DNA of 48,164 nucleotides from the NCBI GenBank assembly GCA_021828005.1, contig JAKATJ010000008.1, forward strand, positions 1 to 48,164, given 5' to 3'. Source of the DNA: Actinomycetes bacterium (lineage in GTDB: Bacteria > Actinomycetota > Acidimicrobiia > Acidimicrobiales > RAAP-2). Shown one piece after another: positions 30,606 through 41,741 of this stretch. Made by a program: the position numbers and the translations under genes. Each line of letters begins with the position of its first letter. Position 1 is the stretch's first letter. The notes beneath the pieces are model-generated. The model was not told the DNA's origin and searched no databases. It saw only the letters and a program-made list of their open reading frames with translations.

Positions 30606-31279
30606 TGCTGCTAGGCATCGAGACGGCAGCCGGGCTTGTGGGCGTCGCGCTCGCCGACGCGGACGGCCCGCTGGCCGGAGTGTGGCTGCGCGGCGACCGA
30701 CGGCACGCCGAGACGCTCGCGCCGGCGGTCGAGCACGTCCTCTCGCAGGCAGGCGTCACGCTCGCGGACGTGGACGCGGTCGCGGTCGACGTCGGCCCGG
30801 GGCTCTTCACCGGCTTGCGGGTGGGCGTTGCGACCGCGCAGGGGCTCGCCGCCGGGCTGGGTCTCGGGGTTGTCGAGGTGACGAGCGTGGACGTCCTCGC
30901 GCAAGAGGTCTACGACGGGGGGTGGGAGGGCCCGGTCGCGGCGTTGGTCGACGCGCGCCGCCAGGAGGTGTTCGCCGCGAGCTACGAGGGGCCGGGCGTG
31001 CAGACCGGAGCGCCCTCGCGCCAGAGCCCCGAGGCGCTGGCCAGCAAGCTCGCCGGGGCGCCGGGCACGCTGCTCGTGGGGACCGGCGCGCACCGCTACG
31101 CCCCGCTCTTCCGTGGCGCGGGCCTGCGCGTCGCCGCCATCCGCGAACCGTCGCCGCGCGTCCTCGTCTCGATCGCCGCCGGTAGGCTGGCGGCCGGCGC
31201 GGCGCCGGTGCCGCCGGCGGCGGTACGGCCCGTGTACCTGCGCGAAGCCGACGCACGGATCAACTGGGTGCAGCGGTGA
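30605..31279 (+). CDS. tsaB: tRNA threonylcarbamoyladenosine biosynthesis protein TsaB
   Basis: MLLGIETAAGLVGVALADADG, VDVGPGLFTGLRVGVATAQGLAAGLG. Confidence 0.94.
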   Translation: MLLGIETAAGLVGVALADADGPLAGVWLRGDRRHAETLAPAVEHVLSQAGVTLADVDAVAVDVGPGLFTGLRVGVATAQGLAAGLGLGVVEVTSVDVLAQEVYDGGWEGPVAALVDARRQEVFAASYEGPGVQTGAPSRQSPEALASKLAGAPGTLLVGTGAHRYAPLFRGAGLRVAAIREPSPRVLVSIAAGRLAAGAAPVPPAAVRPVYLREADARINWVQR

Positions 31280-31779
31280 TCGAGCTCGTCCGCATGCGCA
31301 GACGTGACCTGCGGCGGGTGATGGCCATCGAGCAGGTGGTCTTCCCCGAGCCGTGGAGCCACGGCGTCTTCGTCTCGGAGCTGTCGCTGCGGAGGGGCCG
31401 GGCCTATCGGGTCGCCCGCGTCGGCAAGGAGACGGTCGGCTACGTCGGCCTCATGTTCGTGGAGGAGGAGGCGCACGTGACGACGCTGGCCGTGGCGCCG
31501 GAGCACCAGCGGCGAGGCATCGGCACCCAGATCATGATTGGGGCGGTGCGCATCGCCCAGGAGGCAGGGGCGCGCAGCGTCTCCCTCGAGGTCGCGGTCG
31601 GCAACGAGCGGGCGCAGGCGCTGTACCGCCGTTTCGGCTTCGTGCCGGTCGGGGTCCGGAAGGGCTACTACCAGCTGACCGGCGAGGACGCATTGGTGAT
31701 GTGGGCCTACGACGTCGACTCGGCCGCGTACCGCGAGCGGCTCGAGCGGATCGAGGCGGAGGAGGCCGCGCGCGCGTGA
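31276..31779 (+). CDS. rimI: Ribosomal-protein-alanine N-acetyltransferase (GNAT)
   Basis: MRRRDLRRVMAIEQVVFPEPWSHGVF, VAPEHQRRGIGTQIM; GTGA overlap. Confidence 0.92.
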   Translation: MIELVRMRRRDLRRVMAIEQVVFPEPWSHGVFVSELSLRRGRAYRVARVGKETVGYVGLMFVEEEAHVTTLAVAPEHQRRGIGTQIMIGAVRIAQEAGARSVSLEVAVGNERAQALYRRFGFVPVGVRKGYYQLTGEDALVMWAYDVDSAAYRERLERIEAEEAARA

Positions 31780-32759
31780 ACGTGCTCGGGATCGAGACCT
31801 CCTGCGACGAGACCGCCGCCGCGGTCGTGTCCGACGGGCGCGTCGTCGCGTCGTCGGTCGTGTCCAGCCAGATCGACCTCCACGCGCGCTACGGCGGCGT
31901 CGTCCCGGAGATCGCGGGACGGGCCCACGTCGAGCTGCTCGTGCCGGTGATCGAGGAGGCCTTGGCGCGTGCCGGCATCGAGCACCCCGACGCGGTGGCC
32001 GCGACCTACGGCCCCGGCCTCGTCGGGTCCCTGCTCGTCGGGCTCTCGGCGGCCAAGGGGCTCGCGATGAGCTGGGGCGTGCCCTTCGTCGGCGTGAACC
32101 ATCTCGAGGGCCACCTCTTCGCCCCGGTGATCGAGGAGCCATCGCTGCGCTGGCCGCTCGTGGTGCTGCTCGTGTCGGGGGGCCACACGCTGCTCGTCCA
32201 CGCGGCCGCTCCGGGGCGCTACCGGCTGCTCGGCCAGACGCTGGACGACGCGGCAGGAGAGGCGTTCGACAAGGTGGCGCGCTTCCTCGGCCTCGGCTAC
32301 CCGGGCGGCCCCGCGATCGACCGCGTCGCGAGGGAAGGGGACCCCGGCGTGTTCGCGTTCCCCCGGGCGTTGCTGGGCGACGGCTACGATTTCTCGTTCT
32401 CGGGGCTCAAGACCGCGGTCGTGCGCGCCGTGGAGCGCAGGCCGGAGGCGGCGACGCCGGACGTCGCCGCGGCGTTCCAGGACGCCGTGGTCGACGTGCT
32501 CACGACCAAGGCCGCGCGCGCGGTGGGCGCCGTCGGCGCGAAAGGGCTCTGCCTGGGCGGCGGGGTCGCCGCCAACTCGCTGTTGCGCCGCCGCGCCCCA
32601 GAGGCGGTCGACGTGCCGACCTATCTCCCGAGCATGGCTATGTGCACCGACAACGCGGCGATGATCGCGGCGGCGGGCTCGTTCCGACTCGTGCAGGACG
32701 GGCCGAGCCCGCTCTCGCTCGCCCCAGACCCGGGTCTGTTCCTGGAGCTCGAGCGGTGA
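31776..32759 (+). CDS. tsaD: tRNA N6-adenosine threonylcarbamoyltransferase TsaD
   Basis: NVLGIETSCDETAAAVV, GVNHLEGHLFAPV, FSFSGLKTAV; GTGA overlap. Confidence 0.96.
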   Translation: MNVLGIETSCDETAAAVVSDGRVVASSVVSSQIDLHARYGGVVPEIAGRAHVELLVPVIEEALARAGIEHPDAVAATYGPGLVGSLLVGLSAAKGLAMSWGVPFVGVNHLEGHLFAPVIEEPSLRWPLVVLLVSGGHTLLVHAAAPGRYRLLGQTLDDAAGEAFDKVARFLGLGYPGGPAIDRVAREGDPGVFAFPRALLGDGYDFSFSGLKTAVVRAVERRPEAATPDVAAAFQDAVVDVLTTKAARAVGAVGAKGLCLGGGVAANSLLRRRAPEAVDVPTYLPSMAMCTDNAAMIAAAGSFRLVQDGPSPLSLAPDPGLFLELER

Positions 32760-33832
32760 GGGCCCGGGCGGCCTACGACGTCTCGGCAGAGGAGCTCGCC
32801 GCGCTGCTCGACGGCCAGCCCGCCTACCGGGCGCGCCAGGTGTGGGACGGTCTGCACCGCAGGGCGCTCCGCCCGGCCGAGATGACCGACCTCCCGCTCG
32901 AGCTCCGAGCCGAGCTTGACGAGCTGCTTCCGGCGGCGCTCAGCGAGGTCGAGCGGCGCACCACCGACGGCGGCGGCACGGTCAAGTGGCTCTTCGGGCT
33001 CCACGACGGGCGACGGGTGGAGACCGTGCTGATGGCGTACCCCGGGCGCGTCACCGTGTGCGTGTCGACGCAGGCGGGCTGCGCGATGGGCTGCGCGTTC
33101 TGCGCGACGGGCCAGGCGGGGTTCGACCGCCAGCTCACCGTCGGCGAGATCGTGGAGCAGGTCGTCGCGGCGGTGAGGGCCGCCAGGCCGCGGCGCGTGT
33201 CGAACGTCGTCTTCATGGGGATGGGCGAGCCTCTCGCCAACTACGAGCGCACGTGGGCGGCCGTCGAGCGCATCCACGGCGACGTCGGCATCTCCGCCCG
33301 GCACCTCACGGTCTCGACCGTGGGGCTCGTGCCCGGCATCCGCCGGTTGGCGGCCGAGCCGCTTCCCGTGAACCTCGCGGTCTCGTTGCACGCCGCCAAC
33401 GACGCGCTCCGCGACCGGCTGGTGCCGATCAACCACCGCTACCCGCTCGGGGAGCTGGCCGAGGCGTGCGCGGCGTACGTGGGGGCGACCGGGCGGCGGC
33501 TCTCCATCGAGTGGGCGATGATCGACGGGACGAACGACCGGCCCTCGGACATGGCCGAGCTCGCCCGCTTCGCCCGTCCCCTCGGCGCCCACGTGAACCT
33601 GATCCCGCTCAACGCGACCCCCGGCTACCCGGTACGGGGCAGCCCGCCGCTCCGGGTCGCAGGGGCACGCGAGGAGCTCGAGCGGCTCGGCGTGAAGACC
33701 ACGATCCGCTCCACCCGGGGCGCGGAGATCGACGCGGCTTGCGGCCAGCTCGCCGCACGGGCGCTCGCCGCCCGGGAGCCCGACGCCGGCGCGCGCCCGG
33801 GGCGTGTTGTGGGCGCGCTCCGGGTCCGCTAG
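32756..33832 (+). CDS. rlmN: 23S rRNA/tRNA adenine methyltransferase RlmN (radical SAM)
   Basis: GTGA overlap; VCVSTQAGCAMGCAFCATGQAGFDRQLTVGEIVEQV, VVFMGMGEPLANY. Confidence 0.95.
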   Translation: MRARAAYDVSAEELAALLDGQPAYRARQVWDGLHRRALRPAEMTDLPLELRAELDELLPAALSEVERRTTDGGGTVKWLFGLHDGRRVETVLMAYPGRVTVCVSTQAGCAMGCAFCATGQAGFDRQLTVGEIVEQVVAAVRAARPRRVSNVVFMGMGEPLANYERTWAAVERIHGDVGISARHLTVSTVGLVPGIRRLAAEPLPVNLAVSLHAANDALRDRLVPINHRYPLGELAEACAAYVGATGRRLSIEWAMIDGTNDRPSDMAELARFARPLGAHVNLIPLNATPGYPVRGSPPLRVAGAREELERLGVKTTIRSTRGAEIDAACGQLAARALAAREPDAGARPGRVVGALRVR

Positions 33833-33835
33833 CAT
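33807..33835 (+). promoter_or_regulatory. Candidate groESL promoter
   Basis: TTGTGG (33807-33812), 17-bp spacer, TAGCAT (33830-33835) containing the rlmN stop TAG. Confidence 0.5.
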
Positions 33836-33861
33836 TAGCAGTCGCAAGGTTCGAGTGCTAA
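33835..33861 (+). promoter_or_regulatory. CIRCE element (HrcA operator)
   Basis: TTAGCAGTC-N9-GAGTGCTAA; one mismatch to TTAGCACTC-N9-GAGTGCTAA. Confidence 0.92.
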
Positions 33862-33886
33862 CAACGTGCCGAAGGAGGCCGCTTCG

Positions 33887-34180
33887 ATGAAGCTCCACCC
33901 CCTCGATGACCGGATCGTCGTCCGGCCGGGTGAGTCGGAGGAGACCACCGCCTCGGGGCTGGTGATCCCCGACACCGCCAAGGAGAAGCCCCAGCAGGGC
34001 GAGGTCCTGGCCGTAGGGCCCGGTCGCCGTGCCGACAACACCGGAGAGATCATCCCTCTCGACGTGAAGGTCGGGGACACCGTCGTCTACTCGAAGTACG
34101 GCGGCACCGAGATCACCGTCGACGGCGAGGACCTGCTGATCCTCTCCGGCCGAGACGTCCTCGCCAAGCTGGACAAGTAG
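33887..34180 (+). CDS. groES: Co-chaperonin GroES
   Basis: [40 protein letters not shown]. Confidence 0.98.
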   Translation: MKLHPLDDRIVVRPGESEETTASGLVIPDTAKEKPQQGEVLAVGPGRRADNTGEIIPLDVKVGDTVVYSKYGGTEITVDGEDLLILSGRDVLAKLDK

Positions 34181-35908
<1,728 letters not shown>

Positions 35909-35909
35909 C

Positions 35910-35933
35910 CCACGTCACGAGACCGTGACGTGG
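35910..35933 (+). terminator. Perfect 10-bp palindrome downstream of groEL; candidate terminator or operator
   Basis: CCACGTCACG-AGAC-CGTGACGTGG; no U-tract. Confidence 0.45.
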
Positions 35934-35940
35934 ACCCGAC

Positions 35941-36621
35941 GTGATCCCCCGTCCCGCCACGGCTGAGCCTGGTGGCCCCCCGCCGTGGAGCCCGCGGCGG
36001 GGGATCACGCTCTCCTTCGTGCTCGACGCCTTGGCCCGTGCCGGCCGCAGCCTCGCCCAGGGGCCGCCACCGAGCCCTGCCGGCGTCACCGGCGTCGGGG
36101 CCGCAGACGTCGCTGCCGCCCCTTCCGCGGTGCTGGTCGCGCTCTTCGAGGAGAAAGGCGAAGCGCGGGTCCTTCTGACCAGGCGCTCGACGCTGCTGCG
36201 TACCCATCGCGGCCAGGTGAGCTTCCCCGGCGGCCGCATCGACCCCGGGGAGGACGCGCTTGCCGCCGCGGTGCGCGAGGCCCACGAGGAGATCGGCCTG
36301 GACCCGGCGCTCGTCCGACCCGTCGGGTACCTCGCACGGGCGTTCGCCTTCGTCACCGGCGTGCCGATCACCCCTGTGGTCGCGGCGCTCCCCGCGCGCC
36401 CCGCCCTCGTGCCCAACCCGGCCGAGGTGGACCGCGCGTTCGACGCCTCCCTCGCAGACCTCTCCGCGAGCTTCGAACAGGAGTGGTGGAGCTCTCCCGG
36501 GCAGCCCCGGTCCGCCATGTACTTCTTCTCGGTCGAAGGGGAGATCGTCTGGGGCGCGACGGGCCGCATGCTCTTCGACCTGCTGACGACGGTCCTGGTC
36601 GACGGCCGGCTCGGCCACTGA
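35941..36621 (+). CDS. NUDIX hydrolase, CoA pyrophosphatase-like (start uncertain; GTG 36019 in frame)
   Basis: GQVSFPGGRIDPGEDALAAAVREAHEEIGL NUDIX box. Confidence 0.9.
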   Translation: MIPRPATAEPGGPPPWSPRRGITLSFVLDALARAGRSLAQGPPPSPAGVTGVGAADVAAAPSAVLVALFEEKGEARVLLTRRSTLLRTHRGQVSFPGGRIDPGEDALAAAVREAHEEIGLDPALVRPVGYLARAFAFVTGVPITPVVAALPARPALVPNPAEVDRAFDASLADLSASFEQEWWSSPGQPRSAMYFFSVEGEIVWGATGRMLFDLLTTVLVDGRLGH

Positions 36622-36639
36622 ACGCCGATCGCGCGGACG

Positions 36640-36667
36640 CTGACCGCCGCGATGCGACCGGTACAGT
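36640..36667 (+). promoter_or_regulatory. Candidate guaB3 promoter
   Basis: CTGACC (36640-36645), 16-bp spacer, TACAGT (36662-36667). Confidence 0.4.
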
Positions 36668-36708
36668 GGGACGCGCTCGGGCGTCGGCGCACACCACTGG
36701 AGGCGATC

Positions 36709-37872
36709 GTGGCAGACACAGAGATCGGGATCTTCAAGTCGGGGCGCCGGGCATACGGGTTCGACGACATCGCCATCGTGCCCAGCCGGCGGACCCGTGA
36801 CCCCGAGGACGTCGACATCTCGTGGGAGATCGACGCCTGGCGCTTCCGGCTGCCGCTCCTCGGGGCCGCGATGGACGGCGTCACGAGCCCGCGCACCGCG
36901 ATCGAGCTCGGCCGGCTCGGAGGGCTCGGGGTCTTGAACCTCGAAGGGCTCTGGACCCGCTACGAAGACCCGATGTCGCTGTTCGAGGAGATCCGCGAGC
37001 TCGACGACGACAAGGCGACCCCGCGGATGCAGCAGATGTACCAGGAGCCCGTCAAGCTCGAGCTCGTCACCGAGCGCATCCGCCAGATCAAGGAGTCCGG
37101 CGTCGTGGCGGCCGCGTCGGTGACCCCGCAGCGGACCGAGGAGCTGGCCCCCGCCTGCCTGGCGGCGGAGCTCGACGTGCTCGTCGTCCAAGGCACCGTC
37201 GTGTCGGCCGAGCACGTGTCCAAGAAGACCGAGCCCCTGAACCTGAAGCGCTTCATCCGCGAGTTCGAGATCCCCGTCGTCGTCGGAGGTTGCGCGTCGT
37301 ACCAGGCCGGCCTGCACCTGATGCGCACCGGCGCCGTGGGCGTCCTCGTCGGGGTCGGGCCGGGCAACGCGTGCACCACCAGGGCGGTGCTGGGCCTCGG
37401 CGTGCCGCAGGCGACCGCGATCGCGGACGTCGCCGGCGCGAGGATGCGCCACCTCGACGAGACGGGCGTGTACGTGCACGTGATCGCCGACGGCGGGATG
37501 TCGAAGGGTGGCGACGTGGCCAAGGCGATCGCGTGCGGCGCGGACGCCGTGATGCTCGGCTCCCCGCTCTCGTCCGCCGTGGAGGCGCCCGCAAGCGGCT
37601 TCCACTGGGGGATGGCCACCTTCCATCCCACGCTTCCGCGCGGGACCCGGGTCCGGACCGGGGTCCGCGGCAGTCTCTCGGAGATCCTCCTCGGCCCCGC
37701 CCACGAGAACGACGGGCGGATGAACCTCTTCGGCGCACTCCGCACGGCGATGGCCACCTGCGGCTACGAGACGGTGAAGGAGTTCCAGAAGGCCGAGGTC
37801 ATGATCGCCCCCGCGCTGCAGACCGAGGGCAAGCAGCTCCAGCGGTCCCAGGGCGTGGGCATGGGCCACTGA
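36709..37872 (+). CDS. guaB3: GuaB3-family IMP dehydrogenase-like protein (GTG start preferred over track ATG 36652)
   Basis: EIGIFKSGRRAYGFDDIAIVPSRRTRDPEDVDISWEID, AAMDGVTSP; SD CTGGAGG before 36709. Confidence 0.92.
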   Translation: MADTEIGIFKSGRRAYGFDDIAIVPSRRTRDPEDVDISWEIDAWRFRLPLLGAAMDGVTSPRTAIELGRLGGLGVLNLEGLWTRYEDPMSLFEEIRELDDDKATPRMQQMYQEPVKLELVTERIRQIKESGVVAAASVTPQRTEELAPACLAAELDVLVVQGTVVSAEHVSKKTEPLNLKRFIREFEIPVVVGGCASYQAGLHLMRTGAVGVLVGVGPGNACTTRAVLGLGVPQATAIADVAGARMRHLDETGVYVHVIADGGMSKGGDVAKAIACGADAVMLGSPLSSAVEAPASGFHWGMATFHPTLPRGTRVRTGVRGSLSEILLGPAHENDGRMNLFGALRTAMATCGYETVKEFQKAEVMIAPALQTEGKQLQRSQGVGMGH

Positions 37873-40085
37873 GCGCGACCGGCGACCTCACGCGCGACCT
37901 GAACCCGGCGCAGCGCGGCGCGGTGGAGCACCGCGGCGGCCCGCTGCTCGTCGTTGCGGGGGCGGGGTCGGGCAAGACGCGGGTCCTCACCCGGCGCATC
38001 GCGCACCTGCTCCAGAGCGGCGACGCGGCGCCCTGGGAGATCCTGGCGATCACCTTCACCAACAAGGCGGCCGACGAGATGCGCCGGCGGGTCGTCGACT
38101 TGGTCGGCGCGCGTGCCGAGCGGATGTGGGTCTCGACGTTCCACTCGGCGTGCCTTCGCATGCTGCGAGCCCATGCCGGGCGCGTCGGCTACGCCAGCTC
38201 GTTCAGCGTCTACGACGATTCCGACTCGCGCCGGCTGGTCGAGCTCGCCGAGGACGAGCTCGGCGTCGACACGAAGCGCCTCCCGCCGCGCGCGGTGGCG
38301 GCCGTGATCTCCCAGGCGAAGGCGGAGCTCGTCGGGCCCGAGCGCTTCGCGGAGGAAGCATCCTTCGGCGCGGACCCGTTCCGCCGGCGGATCGGCGAGG
38401 TGTACGCCGAGTACCAGCGCCGGCTCCGGGCCGCGAACGCCATGGACTTCGACGACCTGCTCTTCCAGGCGGTCCTCCTGCTCCAGTCGTGCCCGGACGT
38501 CCTTCTTGCGTACCGGCAGCGGTTCCGCCACGTCCTCGTCGACGAGTACCAGGACACGAACCACGCACAGCACGAGATCGTCCTCCTCCTCGCGCGCGAG
38601 CACGGGAACGTGACGGTGGTGGGCGACTCGGACCAGTCCATCTATCGCTGGCGGGGCGCGGACATCGCCAACATCTTGGAGTTCGAGACCGCGTTCGAGA
38701 GCGCCACGACGGTGGTCCTCGACCAGAACTACCGGTCGACCCAGACGATCCTCGACGCCGCCAACGCCGTCATCTCGAACAACCTGGCGCGACGCCCGAA
38801 GGCCCTGTTCACCGACGGGGGTGCAGGGCCACCGATCTGCGTCTACCGGGCAGAGGACGAGCGCGACGAGGCGTCGTTCGTGGCACACGAGCTCCTGACG
38901 CTGCACGGGGCGGAGGGCCTCTCCTACGGGGACGTGGCCGTCTTCTACCGCACGAACGCGCAGAGCCGCGTCGTCGAGGAGGAGCTGGTCCACCAGGGCA
39001 TCCCCTACAAGGTCGTGGGGGGCACCCGCTTCTACGACCGCAGGGAGGTGCGCGACGTCCTCGCCTACCTGCGCGTGGTCGCGAACCCCGACGACGAGAT
39101 CTCGTTCCGCAGGATCCTGAACGTCCCCAAGCGCGGCATCGGCCAGATGTCGGTGGTCCGCCTCTCGGCCGCCGCGGCGGCGTCGGGCGCGCCCGTCGGC
39201 CGCATGCTCGAGCAGGCCGAGGCCGCGGGTCTGACCGGCAGGGCGCTCAAGGGCGCCCAGGAGCTTTCCTCTCTCTTGCAGGAGCTGCGGGCCGCGGCCG
39301 CCGAGGTTGCGCCTGGCGACCTCGTCGAGCTGGTCGCGAAGCGGTCCGGGTACCTCGACGAGCTGGCCGCGGAGGGCACCCACGAAGCCGAGGGCCGCAT
39401 CGAGAACATCGCCGAGCTCGCCGACGCCGCTGCGGAGTACGAGCGACTGTCCGAGCTGCTCGAGACCGTCGCGCTGGTGTCGGACTCCGACGAGCTCGAC
39501 GCCGGCGGGTCTCGCGTGTCGCTCATGACGCTGCACACCGCCAAGGGCCTCGAGTTCCCCGCAGTCTTCCTGGTCGGCATGGAGGAGGGCGTCTTCCCGC
39601 ACTCGCGGACCCTCGGGGAGCCCCTCGAGCTGGAGGAGGAGCGCCGGCTCTGCTACGTGGGCATCACGCGCGCCCGCCGGTTCCTCTACCTCACGCACGC
39701 GTGGAGCCGGACCCTCTGGGGGCGCACCATGCCCGGCCTGCCGAGCCGATTTCTCGCAGAGGTGCCCGAGGAGCTCCGCCGGGAGGTGGGCGGGGGACGC
39801 GTCTTCGGCGCGTCCGGGAGTGACGCGCCCGGCACGCCCGTGCGGGGCGGATCGTTGCTCGGATCGGGGGGGAGGCGGCTTCAGGCTCCGGCGCAGCGGT
39901 CGACCACCGGCGCGGAGGACCTCGGCCTCGTCGCCGGCGACCACGTCGTGCACGAGCGGTGGGGCCCGGGTGTGGTGGTCGGCGCTGAGGGCGAGGGGGA
40001 CCGCGCGCAGGCGACCGTGCGGTTCGAGTCCGTCGGGCGCAAGACGCTGCTGCTGTGCGCGTCGCCGTTGCGACGGGCGACCTGA
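37869..40085 (+). CDS. pcrA: UvrD/PcrA-type ATP-dependent DNA helicase, probable CTG start overlapping guaB3 TGA
   Basis: (M)[84 protein letters not shown]. Confidence 0.93.
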   Translation: MSATGDLTRDLNPAQRGAVEHRGGPLLVVAGAGSGKTRVLTRRIAHLLQSGDAAPWEILAITFTNKAADEMRRRVVDLVGARAERMWVSTFHSACLRMLRAHAGRVGYASSFSVYDDSDSRRLVELAEDELGVDTKRLPPRAVAAVISQAKAELVGPERFAEEASFGADPFRRRIGEVYAEYQRRLRAANAMDFDDLLFQAVLLLQSCPDVLLAYRQRFRHVLVDEYQDTNHAQHEIVLLLAREHGNVTVVGDSDQSIYRWRGADIANILEFETAFESATTVVLDQNYRSTQTILDAANAVISNNLARRPKALFTDGGAGPPICVYRAEDERDEASFVAHELLTLHGAEGLSYGDVAVFYRTNAQSRVVEEELVHQGIPYKVVGGTRFYDRREVRDVLAYLRVVANPDDEISFRRILNVPKRGIGQMSVVRLSAAAAASGAPVGRMLEQAEAAGLTGRALKGAQELSSLLQELRAAAAEVAPGDLVELVAKRSGYLDELAAEGTHEAEGRIENIAELADAAAEYERLSELLETVALVSDSDELDAGGSRVSLMTLHTAKGLEFPAVFLVGMEEGVFPHSRTLGEPLELEEERRLCYVGITRARRFLYLTHAWSRTLWGRTMPGLPSRFLAEVPEELRREVGGGRVFGASGSDAPGTPVRGGSLLGSGGRRLQAPAQRSTTGAEDLGLVAGDHVVHERWGPGVVVGAEGEGDRAQATVRFESVGRKTLLLCASPLRRAT

Positions 40086-40099
40086 TGCGCCGCCCGGCT

Positions 40100-40120
40100 G
40101 GCGGGGCCGCGCGCCCCGCC
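40100..40120 (+). terminator. GC hairpin downstream of pcrA
   Basis: GGCGGGGC-CGCGC-GCCCCGCC. Confidence 0.4.
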
Positions 40121-40123
40121 GCC

Positions 40124-40129
40124 TATCAT
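40124..40129 (+). promoter_or_regulatory. Candidate -10 for leaderless B12-domain gene
   Basis: TATCAT, 8 nt before ATG 40138; no SD. Confidence 0.45.
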
Positions 40130-40137
40130 CACCGTCG

Positions 40138-40554
40138 ATGAACCGTCCCTACCGCGTGGTCGTGGCCAAGCCCGGTCTCGACGGTCACGACCGGGGCGCC
40201 AAGGTCATCGCCCGGGCGCTGCGCGACGCCGGCTTCGAGGTCGTCTACACCGGCCTCCATCAGACCCCCGAGCAGGTCGTCCGGGCGGTGGTCGAAGAGG
40301 ACGCCGACGCCCTCGGCCTGTCGCTTCTCTCGGGCGCACACTTGACCCTCGTCCCGAAGATCATGGCGCAGCTCGCCGCACAGGGGAGGAGCGACGTGCT
40401 GGTCGTCGTCGGCGGCATCATCCCCGAGCGCGACGTCCCCGAGCTCGAGCGCGAGGGCGTCGCCCACGTGTTCACGCCGGGTGCGCCGCTGCCCTCGATC
40501 GGTGCGTGGCTCGAGGCCGCGCTGGACCGACGCGAGGCACGCCAAACCCTCTAG
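40138..40554 (+). CDS. Stand-alone cobalamin (B12)-binding domain protein, acyl-CoA mutase small-subunit-like
   Basis: [56 protein letters not shown]; DxHxxG...SxL...GG. Confidence 0.92.
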   Translation: MNRPYRVVVAKPGLDGHDRGAKVIARALRDAGFEVVYTGLHQTPEQVVRAVVEEDADALGLSLLSGAHLTLVPKIMAQLAAQGRSDVLVVVGGIIPERDVPELEREGVAHVFTPGAPLPSIGAWLEAALDRREARQTL

Positions 40555-40571
40555 AGCCCCGAAGGAGCCGG

Positions 40572-41741
40572 ATGGACCTGTTCGAGTACCAAGGCAAGCA
40601 GTACTTCGCCCGCTACGGGATCCCGACCTCGCCGGGTGGCGTCGCAAGCACCGCTGACGAGGCGGTCGCCCAGGCGGAGGCCGCGGGCTACCCGGTGGTG
40701 GTGAAGGCGCAGGTGAAAGTCGGCGGGCGCGGCAAGGCGGGCGGGATCAAGCTCGCCGCCGACGCCGAGGAGGTCCGGCGCCACGCCGGGGCCATCCTCG
40801 GGATGGACATCAAGGGCCACGTGGTCCACCGGCTGTGGATCGAGCACGCGTCGGACATCGCCGAGGAGTACTACGCGAGCTTCACCCTCGACCGCCCCGC
40901 CAAGACGTACCTAGGGATGCTCTCCGCCGAGGGCGGCGTGGAGATCGAGGAGGTCGCCGCCACGAACCCGGGCGCGATCGCGCGGCTCCACGTGGACCCG
41001 GTGCGCGGCCTCGACGTCGAAGCTGCTCGCCGGTGGGCCGATGAGGCGGGGCTCCCCGACGCGGCGCGCGACCCGGCCGCGGAGGTGCTCGTCGCCCTCT
41101 ACCGCTGCTACGAGGAGGGCGACTGCGACCTCGCCGAGATCAACCCGCTGATCCTCACCACCGGCGGACGGGTCCACGCCCTCGACGCGAAGGTCACGCT
41201 GGACGACAACGCGCGGTTCCGCCATCGCGAGTGGGAGGAGTTCGCGGCGACCGAGACCGAGGACCCCCGGGAGCAGATGGCCAGGGACAAGGGGCTCAAC
41301 TACGTCGGCCTCTCGGGGGATGTCGGGATCATCGCCAACGGCGCCGGCCTCGCGATGAGCACCTGCGACGTGGTGAGCCAGGTGGGCGGCGCGCCCGCCA
41401 ACTTCCTCGACATCGGCGGCGGCGCGAACGCCGACGTGATGTCGGCAGCGCTCGAGGTGATCAACGCCGACCCGTCAGTGCGGGCGATCTTCGTGAACAT
41501 CTTCGGCGGCATCACCCGCGTCGACGAGGTGGCGAAGGGCGTGATCGAAGCGCTCGGCCGCGTCGACCTGCGGTCGCCGATCGTGCTCCGGCTCGACGGC
41601 ACGAACGTGCAGGAGGGGCGGGCGCTCCTTCAGCCGCACCTCTCGGAGAGGCTGATGGCGGAGGCAACGATGCTGGAGGCGGCCCGCCGGAGCGTGGCGC
41701 TGGCGGCTGCAGGTGAGCGAGGGAGCGAGGAGCGAGCGTGA
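40572..41741 (+). CDS. sucC: Succinyl-CoA synthetase beta subunit (ADP-forming)
   Basis: MDLFEYQGKQYFARYGIPTSPGGVA, VVKAQVKVGGRGKAGGIKLA, NIFGGITRVDEVAKG. Confidence 0.98.
   Translation: MDLFEYQGKQYFARYGIPTSPGGVASTADEAVAQAEAAGYPVVVKAQVKVGGRGKAGGIKLAADAEEVRRHAGAILGMDIKGHVVHRLWIEHASDIAEEYYASFTLDRPAKTYLGMLSAEGGVEIEEVAATNPGAIARLHVDPVRGLDVEAARRWADEAGLPDAARDPAAEVLVALYRCYEEGDCDLAEINPLILTTGGRVHALDAKVTLDDNARFRHREWEEFAATETEDPREQMARDKGLNYVGLSGDVGIIANGAGLAMSTCDVVSQVGGAPANFLDIGGGANADVMSAALEVINADPSVRAIFVNIFGGITRVDEVAKGVIEALGRVDLRSPIVLRLDGTNVQEGRALLQPHLSERLMAEATMLEAARRSVALAAAGERGSEERA

Noticed and set aside
37764-39953. 729-aa minus-strand ORF opposite pcrA
   Set aside because: Antisense artefact of a clear helicase gene; no start context or domain motif.
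36822-40085. 1087-aa ORF as one protein
   Set aside because: The first about 350 residues are an out-of-frame reading of guaB3; only the part from 37869 is helicase.
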